Positions 32,582 to 42,528 of a stretch of DNA of 64,000 nucleotides are shown here, one piece after another. The translations under genes and the position numbers were made by a program. The stretch is from JAKLIX01 sp964605655 (GTDB lineage Bacteria; Bacteroidota; Bacteroidia; Bacteroidales; CAIXZF01), in contig CAZSDK010000011.1 in NCBI GenBank assembly GCA_964605655.1, forward strand, positions 1 through 64,000, given 5' to 3'. The notes under the pieces are model-generated. The model was not told the DNA's origin and made no database searches. It was given only the letters and a program-made list of their open reading frames with translations. The stretch's first letter is position 1; every line of letters begins with the position of its first letter.

Positions 32582-35500
32582 TTACTCCGAATATCCTTCC
32601 ATCCTCCTGAGAAAATCCTTTTTCTTCTTTAGCGTCGAAGCATTGAAACGGTAGGTATCTTCTCCCTTCTCTCCTTTGCTGGTCCGCTTCTCAGGCTTCA
32701 ACTCAGTGATCATCGTGTTAAACTCGGTTTGCGACGAAATAGCCTGCATGAGATTCCTGCTGTAGTTGAAATAATACCATTGGTTCTCGTTCACCTCCAG
32801 GTAAATATCCAGGATATCACCACTGCGCTTTTTGGTGATCTCAATATAACCTTTCACATATTTATTGATCTGGTTCTTCTGCATATTGCCAATGCCTATC
32901 GGCCCCTGGCTCATAAATGAGTTGGTCAGGGGGTTCCATTTGAACATGACATCAGAAAAGACAAAAGTATGGTTGAGTTCAGAAGGGATCTTTTTCATGT
33001 TCCCGTAAAGGCTGATCTCGGTGATCAGCTCATCGGCATCCTTCACTCCCATGATCTCACCCAGGGCCCTTTTGTATTTGTCCTTGGAAAGATCGGCTGC
33101 CATCAGGTTCGCTTCTTTTAATGCATTGGAAATCATCTTCATCCCATCATCCACAAAAAAGAAATCGAGGGCCATGACCAGGTCGAAACTGGCCGAGTCC
33201 GGAACGATGTAGTAATCTACACCTCCAAAACTCTGGAGTTTGACCTGACCGAAGACGGTGCCGAGGTTAAAGGGCCCCTCCCCCCTTAAAATACAATGCT
33301 CGGTGTTGAGGGCCAACAGGCTGCCCGGAAGTAAAGGGGTAGTAAGCTTTTCCCTGGAGGCGATCTGGTATTCCTTATGCTTTTCGGAATAATAGATCCA
33401 GCCCCGGGCCGAAACCAGCTCCTGGTCACTGTAATTCTCTTTCCGGCTCAGGAATGCCGCATATAGGTGGTTGTTTTTCTGAGAGAAAGCTAAAGAGGCA
33501 AACAGACTCTTCAGGGTAAGGTCCTGGATATTCTCTGGTACAGGGAGGTAGATCTCTTTGGGATTGATCTCTGCCATGAATTTCACCCAGGAGCGGTAGT
33601 TGGTATCACACTCATGCTTGATGCGGTAACCACCCGTGAAGGTGAGAAACTCCCGGCTGGCAAAAAGCTGAACATCCCCGCTGAAATCGAAATGATCGTT
33701 CAGCTGAAAAGCCATGGAATCAGAAATATGACCCAGGGCGATGGTCTGCAATGTGGTATCCACAGTGACCTTATTCATCCAGATGTCCTGCTTTCGGGCT
33801 TTTTCATCAACATAAGTGAATCTTCCTTTTCCTGTATATGATTTTCTGGAAAAGATATCGACGGTCGATTCCTCAATGGTATGGTACTTCGTGGTGGTGT
33901 TGGCCAAAATCTTTGCATTCTCAAGGGTCTTCATCTTTGCCTCCTTGAAAATGGTCACCTTTCCTTTGTCCGGGAAGATGGCCGCATCCGCTACCCTGAT
34001 ATAACTGACCTGTTCGGCATAAATGATGTTGTTCCTCAGGTTGTACCTTGCCTTCGGAGAAAGGAACCGTAAAGAATCCTGTTTGGGATGAACGGAGACA
34101 AACTCTGAACCGCTGATGTCGATGTCGATCAACTCCCTGATATCACCCTTGTCGGACGTAGGTATCGCCGTAGTCCGGGTGTTGGCAAGGGAAATCTCCT
34201 CCATGTCCATGTACCATTCGAACTCGTCCATGAAACAGATGTACTGGTTCAGAGGGAAATCAACCTTGGAACCGCCGCCATTGGATTTGAAATCTCCTTT
34301 CCGGGTTATAAAATCGATATGTGATTTGTAATTATGAGTAGAAAAAGCCAGTTGCTTCAGATCAAAGGTCTTAAGCCTGAAATCAGCGGTATCGGAATCG
34401 AACACTTTGTTCTTAAACCGCATTAGCTCGGCATCCAGTTCTGCATCGGCAATTTGTGCCGTGCCGGAACCCGTAAGCACCTGGGGAGTTAGGTACATCT
34501 TGCCTGTGAGTAATGTCTGTCCGTCGTACATATTGATGGGCTTGGTGTGTGTGGCGAGCATCAGTATGTCCAGGTAGGGCGTCCAGTGTAAATAAACGTC
34601 ATCCGCCTTCACCGGAGGGTATTCAGTACCGGCAAGCTGTTCCCTCAGCTCAAAATGCTGAAGCTCGGCATTCACTGAATCGGGAAAGAAGGTGAACTCA
34701 TGGGATTCGCTGGTGGAAACCAGGTACATGAGCTTTCCATCTCCTTTTAATCCCTTGTTGCTCAGGTCGATGGCGTTAGCATAGGTCCCCACTCCTCCAT
34801 AAACAGGAAATCCTCCCGGGGAAGTGACCGTGGTGAATCCCAGCGAATAATCTTCCTGCACCACCAAAGGTTTCTCAATATCGGGAAAGATACCGGCAGA
34901 GACCAGGTAGCCATCAAACTTGATGTCGTCGGTGGCAATCTTGTCGAGGTTGGAGATGGAAAAAGGATATACATGGAAAAAGAACTTACCTCTTTTATAA
35001 GCCCCCCTCTGGATAGAGAAACGGTCATAAAAGACATAAGAATCTGTTTTACTGTTAAATATGGGATATTCAGGGTAGGAAGTAACCCCCGACTTATTGT
35101 TCGGATGATCGATCAGGATATCACCACTGAGGGTGCAGATGACCGACTTCACCCTGATCAGAGGCCTTTCACCATAGGAGTTGGCTTCCCTGGAACGGAC
35201 CATGAAGCTCAACGAATCCACCGTTGGAAGATTGAGCTTGAACTTACCGTAGTCGAAGGAACAATCATGGGCAAAAAAGTCAAAGTTCCCGGCATGCACC
35301 CTTCCGGCAAACAGAAAATCAAGATCTCTTTTTAATACCAGCTCCTGGTTTTCAGGATATATATAAACATTCTGAGAATCACTAAGGTATACATTGGGAA
35401 CACCCCGCAGTTTCAGGTCGAAATTGAGCAGGCTCAGGGTGGCATTGGGAAGTGCTTTAATGGTGGAATTGAACTGGATGACATCATAGTCCGTCTTTGC

Positions 35501-37078
35501 ATCCCTCGCATTGATATAGTTGAAAAGCCTGTCCTTGACATGGACCTGGTCCTTGTCCAGGTCGTACTCCAGGAACCCGCGGATAGCCAGGCGCAGGAGG
35601 TTGGCCTTGACCTGTTCGGGCGGAAAATGAATGGCCTGAAGGTAGTCATCGAGACTAAAATCCCTGATATTATTCCTTCTGCAGTATTTGTAAACCTGGT
35701 CGACCGGATTAACGTCATCGATTCCCTGGAGTTTCAGATATCGCGACAAACGATAGTAGCTGCTCGACTCAAAGATGGCGTTTCCCTCGTTGGCAGCACC
35801 TTTGATCATAGTAAAATTGATCATGGGCTCCTCCATCTTCCAATATACGGCTTCACAATAAATATCAATATTGTGATAGGAATCATAATAGGGGCTCATG
35901 GAAATGCCCTCATCAGTCCTTATCAGCGACAATTCTCTGCTCTTATCAATGTATTTCATCTCCAGTCCGGGATGATACAGGGAGTCCCCGTCCATATATA
36001 TGGTGATCGAAGCCCTGGTAGAGGTGATCCTGTCTTTCCGGATGGTATATGAACGGGAGGCCACATTAACAAAGGGTTTTCCATCTTTCTTGAAGATCAG
36101 CATGGCAGGCTGGTCGGCGTTACCGGAACCGATCAGGCGAGGTCCATGCATGGAGAACCCGCCCTCGTAATCGATGTCTTTGAAAATCTCTTTGATCTGA
36201 AGTCTGCCGTAATAGGAAACGAACCTGGGATAGGAAGCCTGTTCTTCCGTGGCGGTCGACAGAACTTTCTCCTCCAGTTTGCCGATCAGGGGCTTATCGA
36301 AATACTCCTTATTGTAAAACGTCACCGAATCGGCTTCATATTTGGCGAACCGGACTTCCAGCTGATAGTCGCCGAGCTCGCACCAGACCTGGCTCTCAGG
36401 AATGCCCGTCCGCTCCCAGTTCACCTTCCCGCCTTTACCGGTCCATTTAAACTGAGTAGGATAATATACTCCGCTTGTGTTGGAGATGACTGCACTGTCC
36501 TTATTAACATAACAGGTAAGGGTCAGGGAGGGGAAAACCACTTTGGGAACGGTGTCGTACTCAAAAGTGAACTGATTGCTGGAAGACCTCCATTTGGCAG
36601 TACCCGAATTATAGAGGAAATTTCCTTCGAACAAGCTGACGGAAATATCGAGGAAGGCGAGGAACTTCCGGCTGCTCGACTTATCCAGGGTCTTGTCCAG
36701 GGTCTTGAACCAGGCTTCAAAGCTGCTATCATCGGGCTGGGTGTTCACAAAAAGCAGGAGGGCATTCAGGAATTGATAGTAATGAGGAATAGGCCTCATT
36801 TTATACTTCAGCATGGTGTTGGCCATCTTCATGATCCTCTCCTGCCTGGGCCCGCTGAAGGTCCCCGCCTGCCAGGCTTCCTCAAATTTCTGGTACATCT
36901 CCCGGGCATCCTTGCGCTTGTCTTTCTCATGAACACTTTCAAAATAAGCCGACAGCTCAGAAAGAAACTGGGGGGGATCGGTGGAAAAGCTTTTGGGTAT
37001 TGTCTGCGCCAGGCTCACCCGGATCATCCCTGAGAAAACAACGACAAGAGATATGCTTATTAATAACCTGAATTTCAT
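32582..37078 (-). CDS. Unknown 1498-residue exported beta-rich protein
   Basis: I do not recognise a named family. A signal peptide (MKFRLLISISLVVVFSGMIRVSLAQ) is followed by a helical region (about 45-150) and then a very long stretch of short alternating beta strands rich in Asp, Lys, Phe and Tyr, such as LDFLFAGRVHAGNFDFFAHDC, which resembles stacked-strand or beta-helix architecture. There is no T9SS sorting domain, membrane helix or C-terminal barrel signature that I can identify, so it is probably periplasmic or outer-membrane-associated. It is immediately upstream of plsY and 4 bp downstream of prmA, all in one direction. Involvement in envelope or lipid transport is only inferred from neighbourhood. 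Confidence 0.8.
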   Translation of the reverse strand: MKFRLLISISLVVVFSGMIRVSLAQTIPKSFSTDPPQFLSELSAYFESVHEKDKRKDAREMYQKFEEAWQAGTFSGPRQERIMKMANTMLKYKMRPIPHYYQFLNALLLFVNTQPDDSSFEAWFKTLDKTLDKSSSRKFLAFLDISVSLFEGNFLYNSGTAKWRSSSNQFTFEYDTVPKVVFPSLTLTCYVNKDSAVISNTSGVYYPTQFKWTGKGGKVNWERTGIPESQVWCELGDYQLEVRFAKYEADSVTFYNKEYFDKPLIGKLEEKVLSTATEEQASYPRFVSYYGRLQIKEIFKDIDYEGGFSMHGPRLIGSGNADQPAMLIFKKDGKPFVNVASRSYTIRKDRITSTRASITIYMDGDSLYHPGLEMKYIDKSRELSLIRTDEGISMSPYYDSYHNIDIYCEAVYWKMEEPMINFTMIKGAANEGNAIFESSSYYRLSRYLKLQGIDDVNPVDQVYKYCRRNNIRDFSLDDYLQAIHFPPEQVKANLLRLAIRGFLEYDLDKDQVHVKDRLFNYINARDAKTDYDVIQFNSTIKALPNATLSLLNFDLKLRGVPNVYLSDSQNVYIYPENQELVLKRDLDFLFAGRVHAGNFDFFAHDCSFDYGKFKLNLPTVDSLSFMVRSREANSYGERPLIRVKSVICTLSGDILIDHPNNKSGVTSYPEYPIFNSKTDSYVFYDRFSIQRGAYKRGKFFFHVYPFSISNLDKIATDDIKFDGYLVSAGIFPDIEKPLVVQEDYSLGFTTVTSPGGFPVYGGVGTYANAIDLSNKGLKGDGKLMYLVSTSESHEFTFFPDSVNAELQHFELREQLAGTEYPPVKADDVYLHWTPYLDILMLATHTKPINMYDGQTLLTGKMYLTPQVLTGSGTAQIADAELDAELMRFKNKVFDSDTADFRLKTFDLKQLAFSTHNYKSHIDFITRKGDFKSNGGGSKVDFPLNQYICFMDEFEWYMDMEEISLANTRTTAIPTSDKGDIRELIDIDISGSEFVSVHPKQDSLRFLSPKARYNLRNNIIYAEQVSYIRVADAAIFPDKGKVTIFKEAKMKTLENAKILANTTTKYHTIEESTVDIFSRKSYTGKGRFTYVDEKARKQDIWMNKVTVDTTLQTIALGHISDSMAFQLNDHFDFSGDVQLFASREFLTFTGGYRIKHECDTNYRSWVKFMAEINPKEIYLPVPENIQDLTLKSLFASLAFSQKNNHLYAAFLSRKENYSDQELVSARGWIYYSEKHKEYQIASREKLTTPLLPGSLLALNTEHCILRGEGPFNLGTVFGQVKLQSFGGVDYYIVPDSASFDLVMALDFFFVDDGMKMISNALKEANLMAADLSKDKYKRALGEIMGVKDADELITEISLYGNMKKIPSELNHTFVFSDVMFKWNPLTNSFMSQGPIGIGNMQKNQINKYVKGYIEITKKRSGDILDIYLEVNENQWYYFNYSRNLMQAISSQTEFNTMITELKPEKRTSKGEKGEDTYRFNASTLKKKKDFLRRMEGYSE

Positions 37079-37082
37079 ATAC

Positions 37083-37919
37083 TTAAAAATCTGCCGAGCA
37101 CAACAGGGCGACCCAGCGGTTTCTTTCCAAATAGTGATCTTTCACCCAACCACAGGAGGTCGCTGCCGCAAGGATCAGGTCCAGGTCTTCCTCATAAAAA
37201 CCTGATAACAACAGTTTCCCGCCGGAAGCAGTATGCCTGGCATACACCGGCATGTCTTTTAACAGGACATTCCTGTTGATATTGGCAATAATAACGTCAA
37301 AAAGGGCTCCTGGTATCTGTTCTGTCTCCCCTTCGATCACGGTCACCAGCTCCTGTACCTGGTTTCGGTCTACATTTTCCAAAGCATTTTCGTAAGCCCA
37401 GCGGTCATTATCAATGGCAAGCACCATGCCGGCTCCCAGTTTGGCAGCCAGAATGGCCAGTATCCCTGTCCCACAACCCATGTCCAGGACCCTTTTGCCA
37501 CTGAGTTCCATGTTGAGCAGGTGCTCCATGACCAGCTGCGTGGTCTCATGGTGGGCTGTTCCGAACGACATCTTGGGTTCAATGACCACTTCCATCGGCA
37601 GTTCTGGCTGAGGAGGATGGAAGGGAGCCCTGACCAGGCAATGGCCCGCGATGATCACCGGCTGGAAATTCTGCTCCCAGAGCTCGTTCCAGTTTTTATC
37701 TTCCTGGGGAACAGTGCCCAGCCATTGTATTCCACCCCACCGGACTTTCAGGGCCTGACTGAAAATCTCCTCATTCCATTGGGATTCCTCTATATAGGCC
37801 AGAAGTCCGCTTTCTGTTTCCTCGAAAGAGTCAAACCCTTCTGACAGCAGCCAGGCAATGAACTGCTCGCTGTCACCGTCACTGGGACGGAAACGAAATT
37901 CCAGCTGTAAATATCTCAT
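37083..37919 (-). CDS. prmA: Ribosomal protein L11 methyltransferase PrmA
   Basis: PrmA trimethylates L11 using S-adenosylmethionine. The class I methyltransferase motif VLDMGCGTGILAILAAKLGA, the preceding MSFGTAHHETTQLVMEHL and motif IV DVIIANINRNVL are typical. The chain is 278 residues, slightly short because the N-terminal domain is compact. The start overlaps the tpiA stop by 4 bp (ATGA), indicating translational coupling. Confidence 0.94.
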   Translation of the reverse strand: MRYLQLEFRFRPSDGDSEQFIAWLLSEGFDSFEETESGLLAYIEESQWNEEIFSQALKVRWGGIQWLGTVPQEDKNWNELWEQNFQPVIIAGHCLVRAPFHPPQPELPMEVVIEPKMSFGTAHHETTQLVMEHLLNMELSGKRVLDMGCGTGILAILAAKLGAGMVLAIDNDRWAYENALENVDRNQVQELVTVIEGETEQIPGALFDVIIANINRNVLLKDMPVYARHTASGGKLLLSGFYEEDLDLILAAATSCGWVKDHYLERNRWVALLCSADF

Positions 37920-38686
37920 CTTGGTGGAAAAGATTGGTAAATCGACCAGAAGTCAGCAGCCTTGAGGGAGGCCCCTCCGATGAGTCCTCCGTCCACATCA
38001 GGCTGGGCAAAGAGCAGAGCTGCGTTGACTGCATTGCAGGACCCACCATATAAAATAGGTATTTCCTCTGCCTGTGCTTCCCCATATTTCAATCTGATCT
38101 GATCCCGGATAAAGCGATGCATCTCCTGCGCTTGTTCAGGCGTAGCATTAACCCCGGTACCGATGGCCCAGACAGGCTCATAGGCGATGACGGTATCACG
38201 GAAGTCCTCTGGATCAAGAAAAAACAAGGATTCCTCCAGTTGTTTCCTGACCACCTCCTGGTGGTTCCCCTTTTCGCGTTCAGGGAGCTTCTCCCCGCAA
38301 CAAAAGATGGGGATGAGATCGTTACGTAAGGCTGCTTTTACCTTTCTGGCAAGAAAATCATGGTCTTCATTAAAATACTGCCGGCGTTCAGAATGACCTA
38401 CAATACAATAATTTACCTCAAGTGATGCCAGCATGGTCCCTGAGATCTCCCCCGTAAAAGCGCCCTGGTCCTCCGGGTACAGATTCTGAGCCCCTACACC
38501 GAAGCGGCTTTCCTTGGCCAGGTCGGTAAAAAGCTCGAGATAAAGAAAGGGTGGGCATAGCACCATCTCCGCATCCGACAAGGGATGGTTCATCAGCAGT
38601 TCATCAAGCTCATACAGGAGGTCTTCGGCTTCCTGGAAATTCTTGTTCATTTTCCAGTTACCTGCAACAATTCTTCTTCTCATCAT
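37916..38686 (-). CDS. tpiA: Triosephosphate isomerase
   Basis: TpiA interconverts dihydroxyacetone phosphate and glyceraldehyde 3-phosphate. Catalytic Lys lies in AGNWKMN, His in IVGHSERR, and the Glu in AYEPVWAIGTG; the phosphate-binding loops YGGSCN and GGLIGGASL are present. Length is about 256 residues. Two adjacent ATGs at 38686 and 38683 are possible starts; the upstream TTG at 38692 is unlikely. Confidence 0.97.
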   Translation of the reverse strand: MMRRRIVAGNWKMNKNFQEAEDLLYELDELLMNHPLSDAEMVLCPPFLYLELFTDLAKESRFGVGAQNLYPEDQGAFTGEISGTMLASLEVNYCIVGHSERRQYFNEDHDFLARKVKAALRNDLIPIFCCGEKLPEREKGNHQEVVRKQLEESLFFLDPEDFRDTVIAYEPVWAIGTGVNATPEQAQEMHRFIRDQIRLKYGEAQAEEIPILYGGSCNAVNAALLFAQPDVDGGLIGGASLKAADFWSIYQSFPPR

Positions 38687-38703
38687 ATTCAAACATAATT
38701 TTT

Positions 38704-39786
38704 TTAGGTCAACCGTACCCTGGGATCGAGCCAGGCATAGATCAGGTCGGCCAGTATATTAATGATTATCAATAAAATAGAAACAAATAGCACCACGCCC
38801 ATCACCACGGGAAAATCATATTTCTCCAGGGCATCCACGATAACGACTCCCAGGCCTTTCCAGTCAAAGACGTATTCGACAAAAACGGCTCCGGCCATCA
38901 GAGAGGCAAACCAGCCCGACATAGCAGTCACTACAGGGTTCATCATGTTACGGAAGGCGTGGCGTAAGATGACCTGCCGTTGGTTGAGTCCTTTGGCCCG
39001 GGCCGTGCGGATATAGTCCTGGCTCATCACGTCGAGCATAGATCCGCGGGTAAGCTCGGTAATAATGGCCAGGGGTCTGATGCCCAGTGTAAAAGCAGGA
39101 AGGATGAGGTTTTTCAGGGTGAGGGACTCCCCTTCCCCGAAATCATCGATGGTAAAAAGGCTTCCCACCATGTTTAAACCGGTATAATCAGCCAGCAGAA
39201 AGGCGAAAATCCATGCAATGAGTACCGCTGCGAAGAAAGAAGGCAGCGACATCCCCAGGACAGAAAGCGCCATCATGAGACGGTCGAAAAAGCTGTTTTT
39301 CCGGATGGCTGATACGATGCCGATCAGGATACCAATAACGCCCGCGAAAACCATCGCCACCGTAGCCAGCAGGAAGGTCGCCGGAAAAGCTTCCGAGATG
39401 ATCTCGCTCACTTTCCTCATGCTCTGGTAAGATTTCCTCAAATACGGAGCCTTCAGGACTATAACTTTAGAGGCAACTGCGGGTAACAATATAGTATATG
39501 GCTGATACTTATTGGTATCGAGGTACCAGTGACTTTCTGGATTTTTCCGGTCATGTATGGAGACAGGACTCAGGTCATTGAGAAAACCCAGGTATTGTAA
39601 TCCAAGCGGCTGGTCCCTGCCAAGGTCCCTGTTGATCATCTCCACCGTGCTGATATCGGCCCTCTGGCCCAGCATCATCCTGGCCGGATCCCCCGGCAGC
39701 ACATTAAAAAGCAAAAACACAACGGTAACTACTCCGATCATCACTAAAAAACCGTACAGGATACGTTGTGTGAGGAAACGGAGCAT
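38704..39786 (-). CDS. ABC transporter permease of the DppB/OppB type
   Basis: The protein has the N-terminal helix and long periplasmic loop with LFNVLPGDPARMMLGQRAD, and the EAA loop with DYIRTARAKGLNQRQVILRHAFRNMMNPV, as in peptide/nickel permeases. It has about six membrane helices and ends in DLIYAWLDPRVRLT. No second permease, ATPase or binding protein is adjacent, so partners must be elsewhere or the gene is an isolated insertion between tpiA and the DoxX gene. Substrate is unknown; oligopeptide is the family default. Confidence 0.9.
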   Translation of the reverse strand: MLRFLTQRILYGFLVMIGVVTVVFLLFNVLPGDPARMMLGQRADISTVEMINRDLGRDQPLGLQYLGFLNDLSPVSIHDRKNPESHWYLDTNKYQPYTILLPAVASKVIVLKAPYLRKSYQSMRKVSEIISEAFPATFLLATVAMVFAGVIGILIGIVSAIRKNSFFDRLMMALSVLGMSLPSFFAAVLIAWIFAFLLADYTGLNMVGSLFTIDDFGEGESLTLKNLILPAFTLGIRPLAIITELTRGSMLDVMSQDYIRTARAKGLNQRQVILRHAFRNMMNPVVTAMSGWFASLMAGAVFVEYVFDWKGLGVVIVDALEKYDFPVVMGVVLFVSILLIIINILADLIYAWLDPRVRLT

Positions 39787-39792
39787 CAAGGT

Positions 39793-40902
39793 CTACTGTA
39801 AGGGATATGCCTGAATAAATGCTTCTGCACCGGGCAGGTTCCTGATATGCCACTTCTTGACCACGGCACCATCTTTGAGAAGGACCAGGCCGGGATTCGA
39901 CCTCACCATGGCCTTCAACTCGGTGTCATCCGACTGGTTCCAGGGAATATTCAAAGAATGGTTCCTGCTTACCTTCTGGACATCCTCAGGAAGGCTGCCG
40001 GTCAGTCCTATGGCCGTATATCCTGCTTCATACACCTTGTCGTAAAACGCATTCAACTTCTCCAGATCACCGGAAGAGGGTGAGGTCAGGTCGACAGAAA
40101 CCAGGAACAACAAATACCCATCCGATTGTAAATAGCTCTTTGTCAAATCATTACCTGTCGTATCAATGATGTGGAAATTGGGAACCGCATATTGGTTGGG
40201 ATCCTCGATACGCTGCTGTACAAACTCGTGATTTGCCATCCAGACGGAATCATTATACGGGTAATCCGGGGTCAGGAACTCCTTCAATTCTCCCGTGGCA
40301 ACATCTTTATAAGTGACGAAAATCTTCTGCGGGAGCAAGGTATCAGGGATCAACTTGGTGCCGGGTTTCCATGCCGTAAAATCCTTCATGGGAAGGTTGC
40401 GGTAATTGTAAACCGAGAAGGCCATGAAAAGTAACGGTACAACAACGATAATGATAAGGTCCACCGGCCGCGTCAGCCATGGCCTGAATTTCTTTCGTTG
40501 AACAAAAATGAGAATGACCAGGATAATCAGTACTATATTCTTGTAGAAAGTCTCCCAGTTGGTCAGCTTGATGGCATCTCCGAAACATCCGCAATCCGGA
40601 ACCGGGTTGTACAGGGCGTCAAAAAAGGTCAGGATGGTGAAATAGGTCATCAGCAGCAAGGTCAGCCAGGAGACCAGCTTCGGCTTCAGGTTGAGCAGCA
40701 GGAATATTCCCAGAGAAAATTCAAAGGCACAGAGAAAGACGGACAAGCCAAGCGACAGGGAGACTGCCCAGTCCATGTGATAAGCGATAAAATAATCCTC
40801 TATCCTGTATGCGGTGCCCAGGGGATCGACACCTTTCACAAACCCTGAAAATACGAAAACCAGTCCTACAATAATTCTGGCTAAATTCCTGATCCAATTC
40901 AT
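39793..40902 (-). CDS. BT_3928-type DoxX/MauE membrane protein with thioredoxin-like tail
   Basis: Four N-terminal helices begin with RIIVGLVFVFSGFVKGVDPLGTAYR, the DoxX/MauE signature, followed by NPVPDCGCFGDAIKLT, whose CxC is typical of MauE-like proteins. The C-terminal half (about 180-369) is thioredoxin-like in fold but lacks an obvious CxxC, so a redox role of that part is doubtful. In Bacteroidota this family commonly neighbours DUF1599 and tpiA, as here. Function is not established. Confidence 0.85.
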   Translation of the reverse strand: MNWIRNLARIIVGLVFVFSGFVKGVDPLGTAYRIEDYFIAYHMDWAVSLSLGLSVFLCAFEFSLGIFLLLNLKPKLVSWLTLLLMTYFTILTFFDALYNPVPDCGCFGDAIKLTNWETFYKNIVLIILVILIFVQRKKFRPWLTRPVDLIIIVVVPLLFMAFSVYNYRNLPMKDFTAWKPGTKLIPDTLLPQKIFVTYKDVATGELKEFLTPDYPYNDSVWMANHEFVQQRIEDPNQYAVPNFHIIDTTGNDLTKSYLQSDGYLLFLVSVDLTSPSSGDLEKLNAFYDKVYEAGYTAIGLTGSLPEDVQKVSRNHSLNIPWNQSDDTELKAMVRSNPGLVLLKDGAVVKKWHIRNLPGAEAFIQAYPLQ

Positions 40903-40946
40903 GTTATGAAGTTTTTCGATGATAAGGCCGGCAATGGTAATATCAG

Positions 40947-41513
40947 TTATGATTCAGACAGAGGGGATACCGGTGATTCCTCCATCAGTTTGATTAATGC
41001 AAATACCGAATAGTTAATGATGTCGAGATAATTGGCTTCCACACCCTCAGAGACAAATGTCTTACCCTGGTTGTCTTCTATCTGCTTAATTCTCAGCAAT
41101 TTCATTAGAATGATATCATCCAGTGAACTCACCCTCATGTTCCGCCATGCTTCACCATAATCGTGATTTTTATCCTGCATCAGTTGCATGGCCCTGTCAG
41201 CCTGTTCATCATACCATTGAGAGATCAGGCTGTCGGTAGGTGTGGTGGGATGGTCCCAACCTTGCTGAAGCTGGATCAGGGCAATGAGTGAATAATTGAC
41301 AATCCCTGCAAATTCCGGGATAATGCCTTCATGGATCTTGCTCAGCCCCTTCTCTTGTATACTTCTGATTCTCTGGGCTTTGATGAATATCTGGTCCGTC
41401 AGGGAAGGAGGTCTCAACACCCTCCACGAAGGGCCATAATCTCCCATTTTTGATAAAAAGATAGATTTGCAGTACCGGATAACAGAGTGAAAGGAGGCGT
41501 TCGTTTGTTCCAT
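40947..41513 (-). CDS. DUF1599 family protein
   Basis: Two tandem homologous halves are visible: KMGDYGPSWRVLRPPSLTDQIFIKAQRI and NHDYGEAWRNMRVSSLDDIILMKLLRI. This duplicated DYGxxWR/SLxDxIxxKxxRI pattern identifies DUF1599. It is soluble and all-helical. The start is MEQTNASFHSVI; an in-frame GTG at 41579 would add an unrelated leader. Function is unknown. It shares a divergent intergenic region with folP. Confidence 0.88.
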   Translation of the reverse strand: MEQTNASFHSVIRYCKSIFLSKMGDYGPSWRVLRPPSLTDQIFIKAQRIRSIQEKGLSKIHEGIIPEFAGIVNYSLIALIQLQQGWDHPTTPTDSLISQWYDEQADRAMQLMQDKNHDYGEAWRNMRVSSLDDIILMKLLRIKQIEDNQGKTFVSEGVEANYLDIINYSVFALIKLMEESPVSPLSES

Positions 41514-41634
41514 AAGTTCAAAAAGGGTGAAATGGCATGTATCTTTGCTTGGGATTTCAGCCCGTTGATTCCGGGTCACCGGAATAAATACGTTATTATC
41601 AGTGGTTTATTATTAGAAACTCTTAGAAAAAATC

Positions 41635-42498
41635 ATGGCTAAAGATACATTATTTTCAAAAAGGGGAAGCCTGCGATTTGGTAATAAGCTGTTCATTCTT
41701 GATAAACCGAAGATAACGGGGGTGATCAACCTGAGCCCGGAATCGTTTTACCCTACGGGAATTCCGCAGGATGAAAGGTTTGAGCAAGCCTTGATAGCCA
41801 AAGTAGAGCATATCCTGCCCTTTTGTGACTTGCTGGACCTGGGGGCTGTTTCAACGCGACCTTATGCGCCTCCCGTCACGGTTGAGGAAGAAATAAGCCG
41901 TTTTGCCAGGGCCATACCGGTCATCAGGAAGCATTTCCCGGAAGCCTTTCTTTCGGTGGATACATGGAGACACGAGCCTGCCATCGCAGGTATTGAAATG
42001 GGGGCCTGCATGGTGAATGATATCTCCGGCGGCAGCATGGACCCTGAACTCATCCCGGCAGTGGCCCGGATGAAAGTGCCCTACGTTTTCTCTCATATCC
42101 AGGGGACCCCGGGAACCATGCAAATCAAACCTGTATACTCGGATGTGGTGCGGGAAGTAATCAATTATTTTGCGATGGGGATCAGGAGATTACTGGATGC
42201 CGGCTTGACCGACCTCATCATCGATCCGGGATTCGGGTTTGGAAAATCAGTGGATCACAACTATCAGCTGTTGAAACGTCTGGAGGAATTCAAGATATTT
42301 GACCAACCCTTGATGGTGGGCTTTTCGAGAAAATCGATGATCCAGAAGGTGTTGGAACTGCCACCTGATGAATGTCTGAATGGCACCACCGTCCTCAACA
42401 CCATTGCCCTGCTTAAGGGAGCAGATCTCCTTCGTGTACACGATCCGGAAGAAGCCAGGCAGGCGCTTATCCTGGTGGAAAAGATGTTATCCGTGTGA
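41635..42498 (+). CDS. folP: Dihydropteroate synthase
   Basis: FolP condenses 4-aminobenzoate with dihydropterin pyrophosphate in folate synthesis. Motifs are GVINLSPESFYP, DLGAVSTRPYAPPV, VNDISGGSMD, DPGFGFGKSVDHNYQLL and the C-terminal VGFSRKSMIQ plus RVHDPEEARQA. Length 287 residues is normal. The common SFSDG after the first motif is SFYPTG here, which I have seen in this phylum. It is followed 31 bp later by the diadenylate cyclase gene. Confidence 0.95.
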   Translation: MAKDTLFSKRGSLRFGNKLFILDKPKITGVINLSPESFYPTGIPQDERFEQALIAKVEHILPFCDLLDLGAVSTRPYAPPVTVEEEISRFARAIPVIRKHFPEAFLSVDTWRHEPAIAGIEMGACMVNDISGGSMDPELIPAVARMKVPYVFSHIQGTPGTMQIKPVYSDVVREVINYFAMGIRRLLDAGLTDLIIDPGFGFGKSVDHNYQLLKRLEEFKIFDQPLMVGFSRKSMIQKVLELPPDECLNGTTVLNTIALLKGADLLRVHDPEEARQALILVEKMLSV

Positions 42499-42504
42499 TT
42501 TTCT

Positions 42505-42512
42505 TATCTTTG
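42505..42512 (+). promoter_or_regulatory. Possible -7 box (TATCTTTG) for the diadenylate cyclase gene
   Basis: This TAnnTTTG match lies 16 bp before the ATG at 42529 and just after the folP stop, so cdaA may have its own promoter as well as read-through. Confidence 0.4.
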
Positions 42513-42528
42513 CCATAAATTGACCCAC

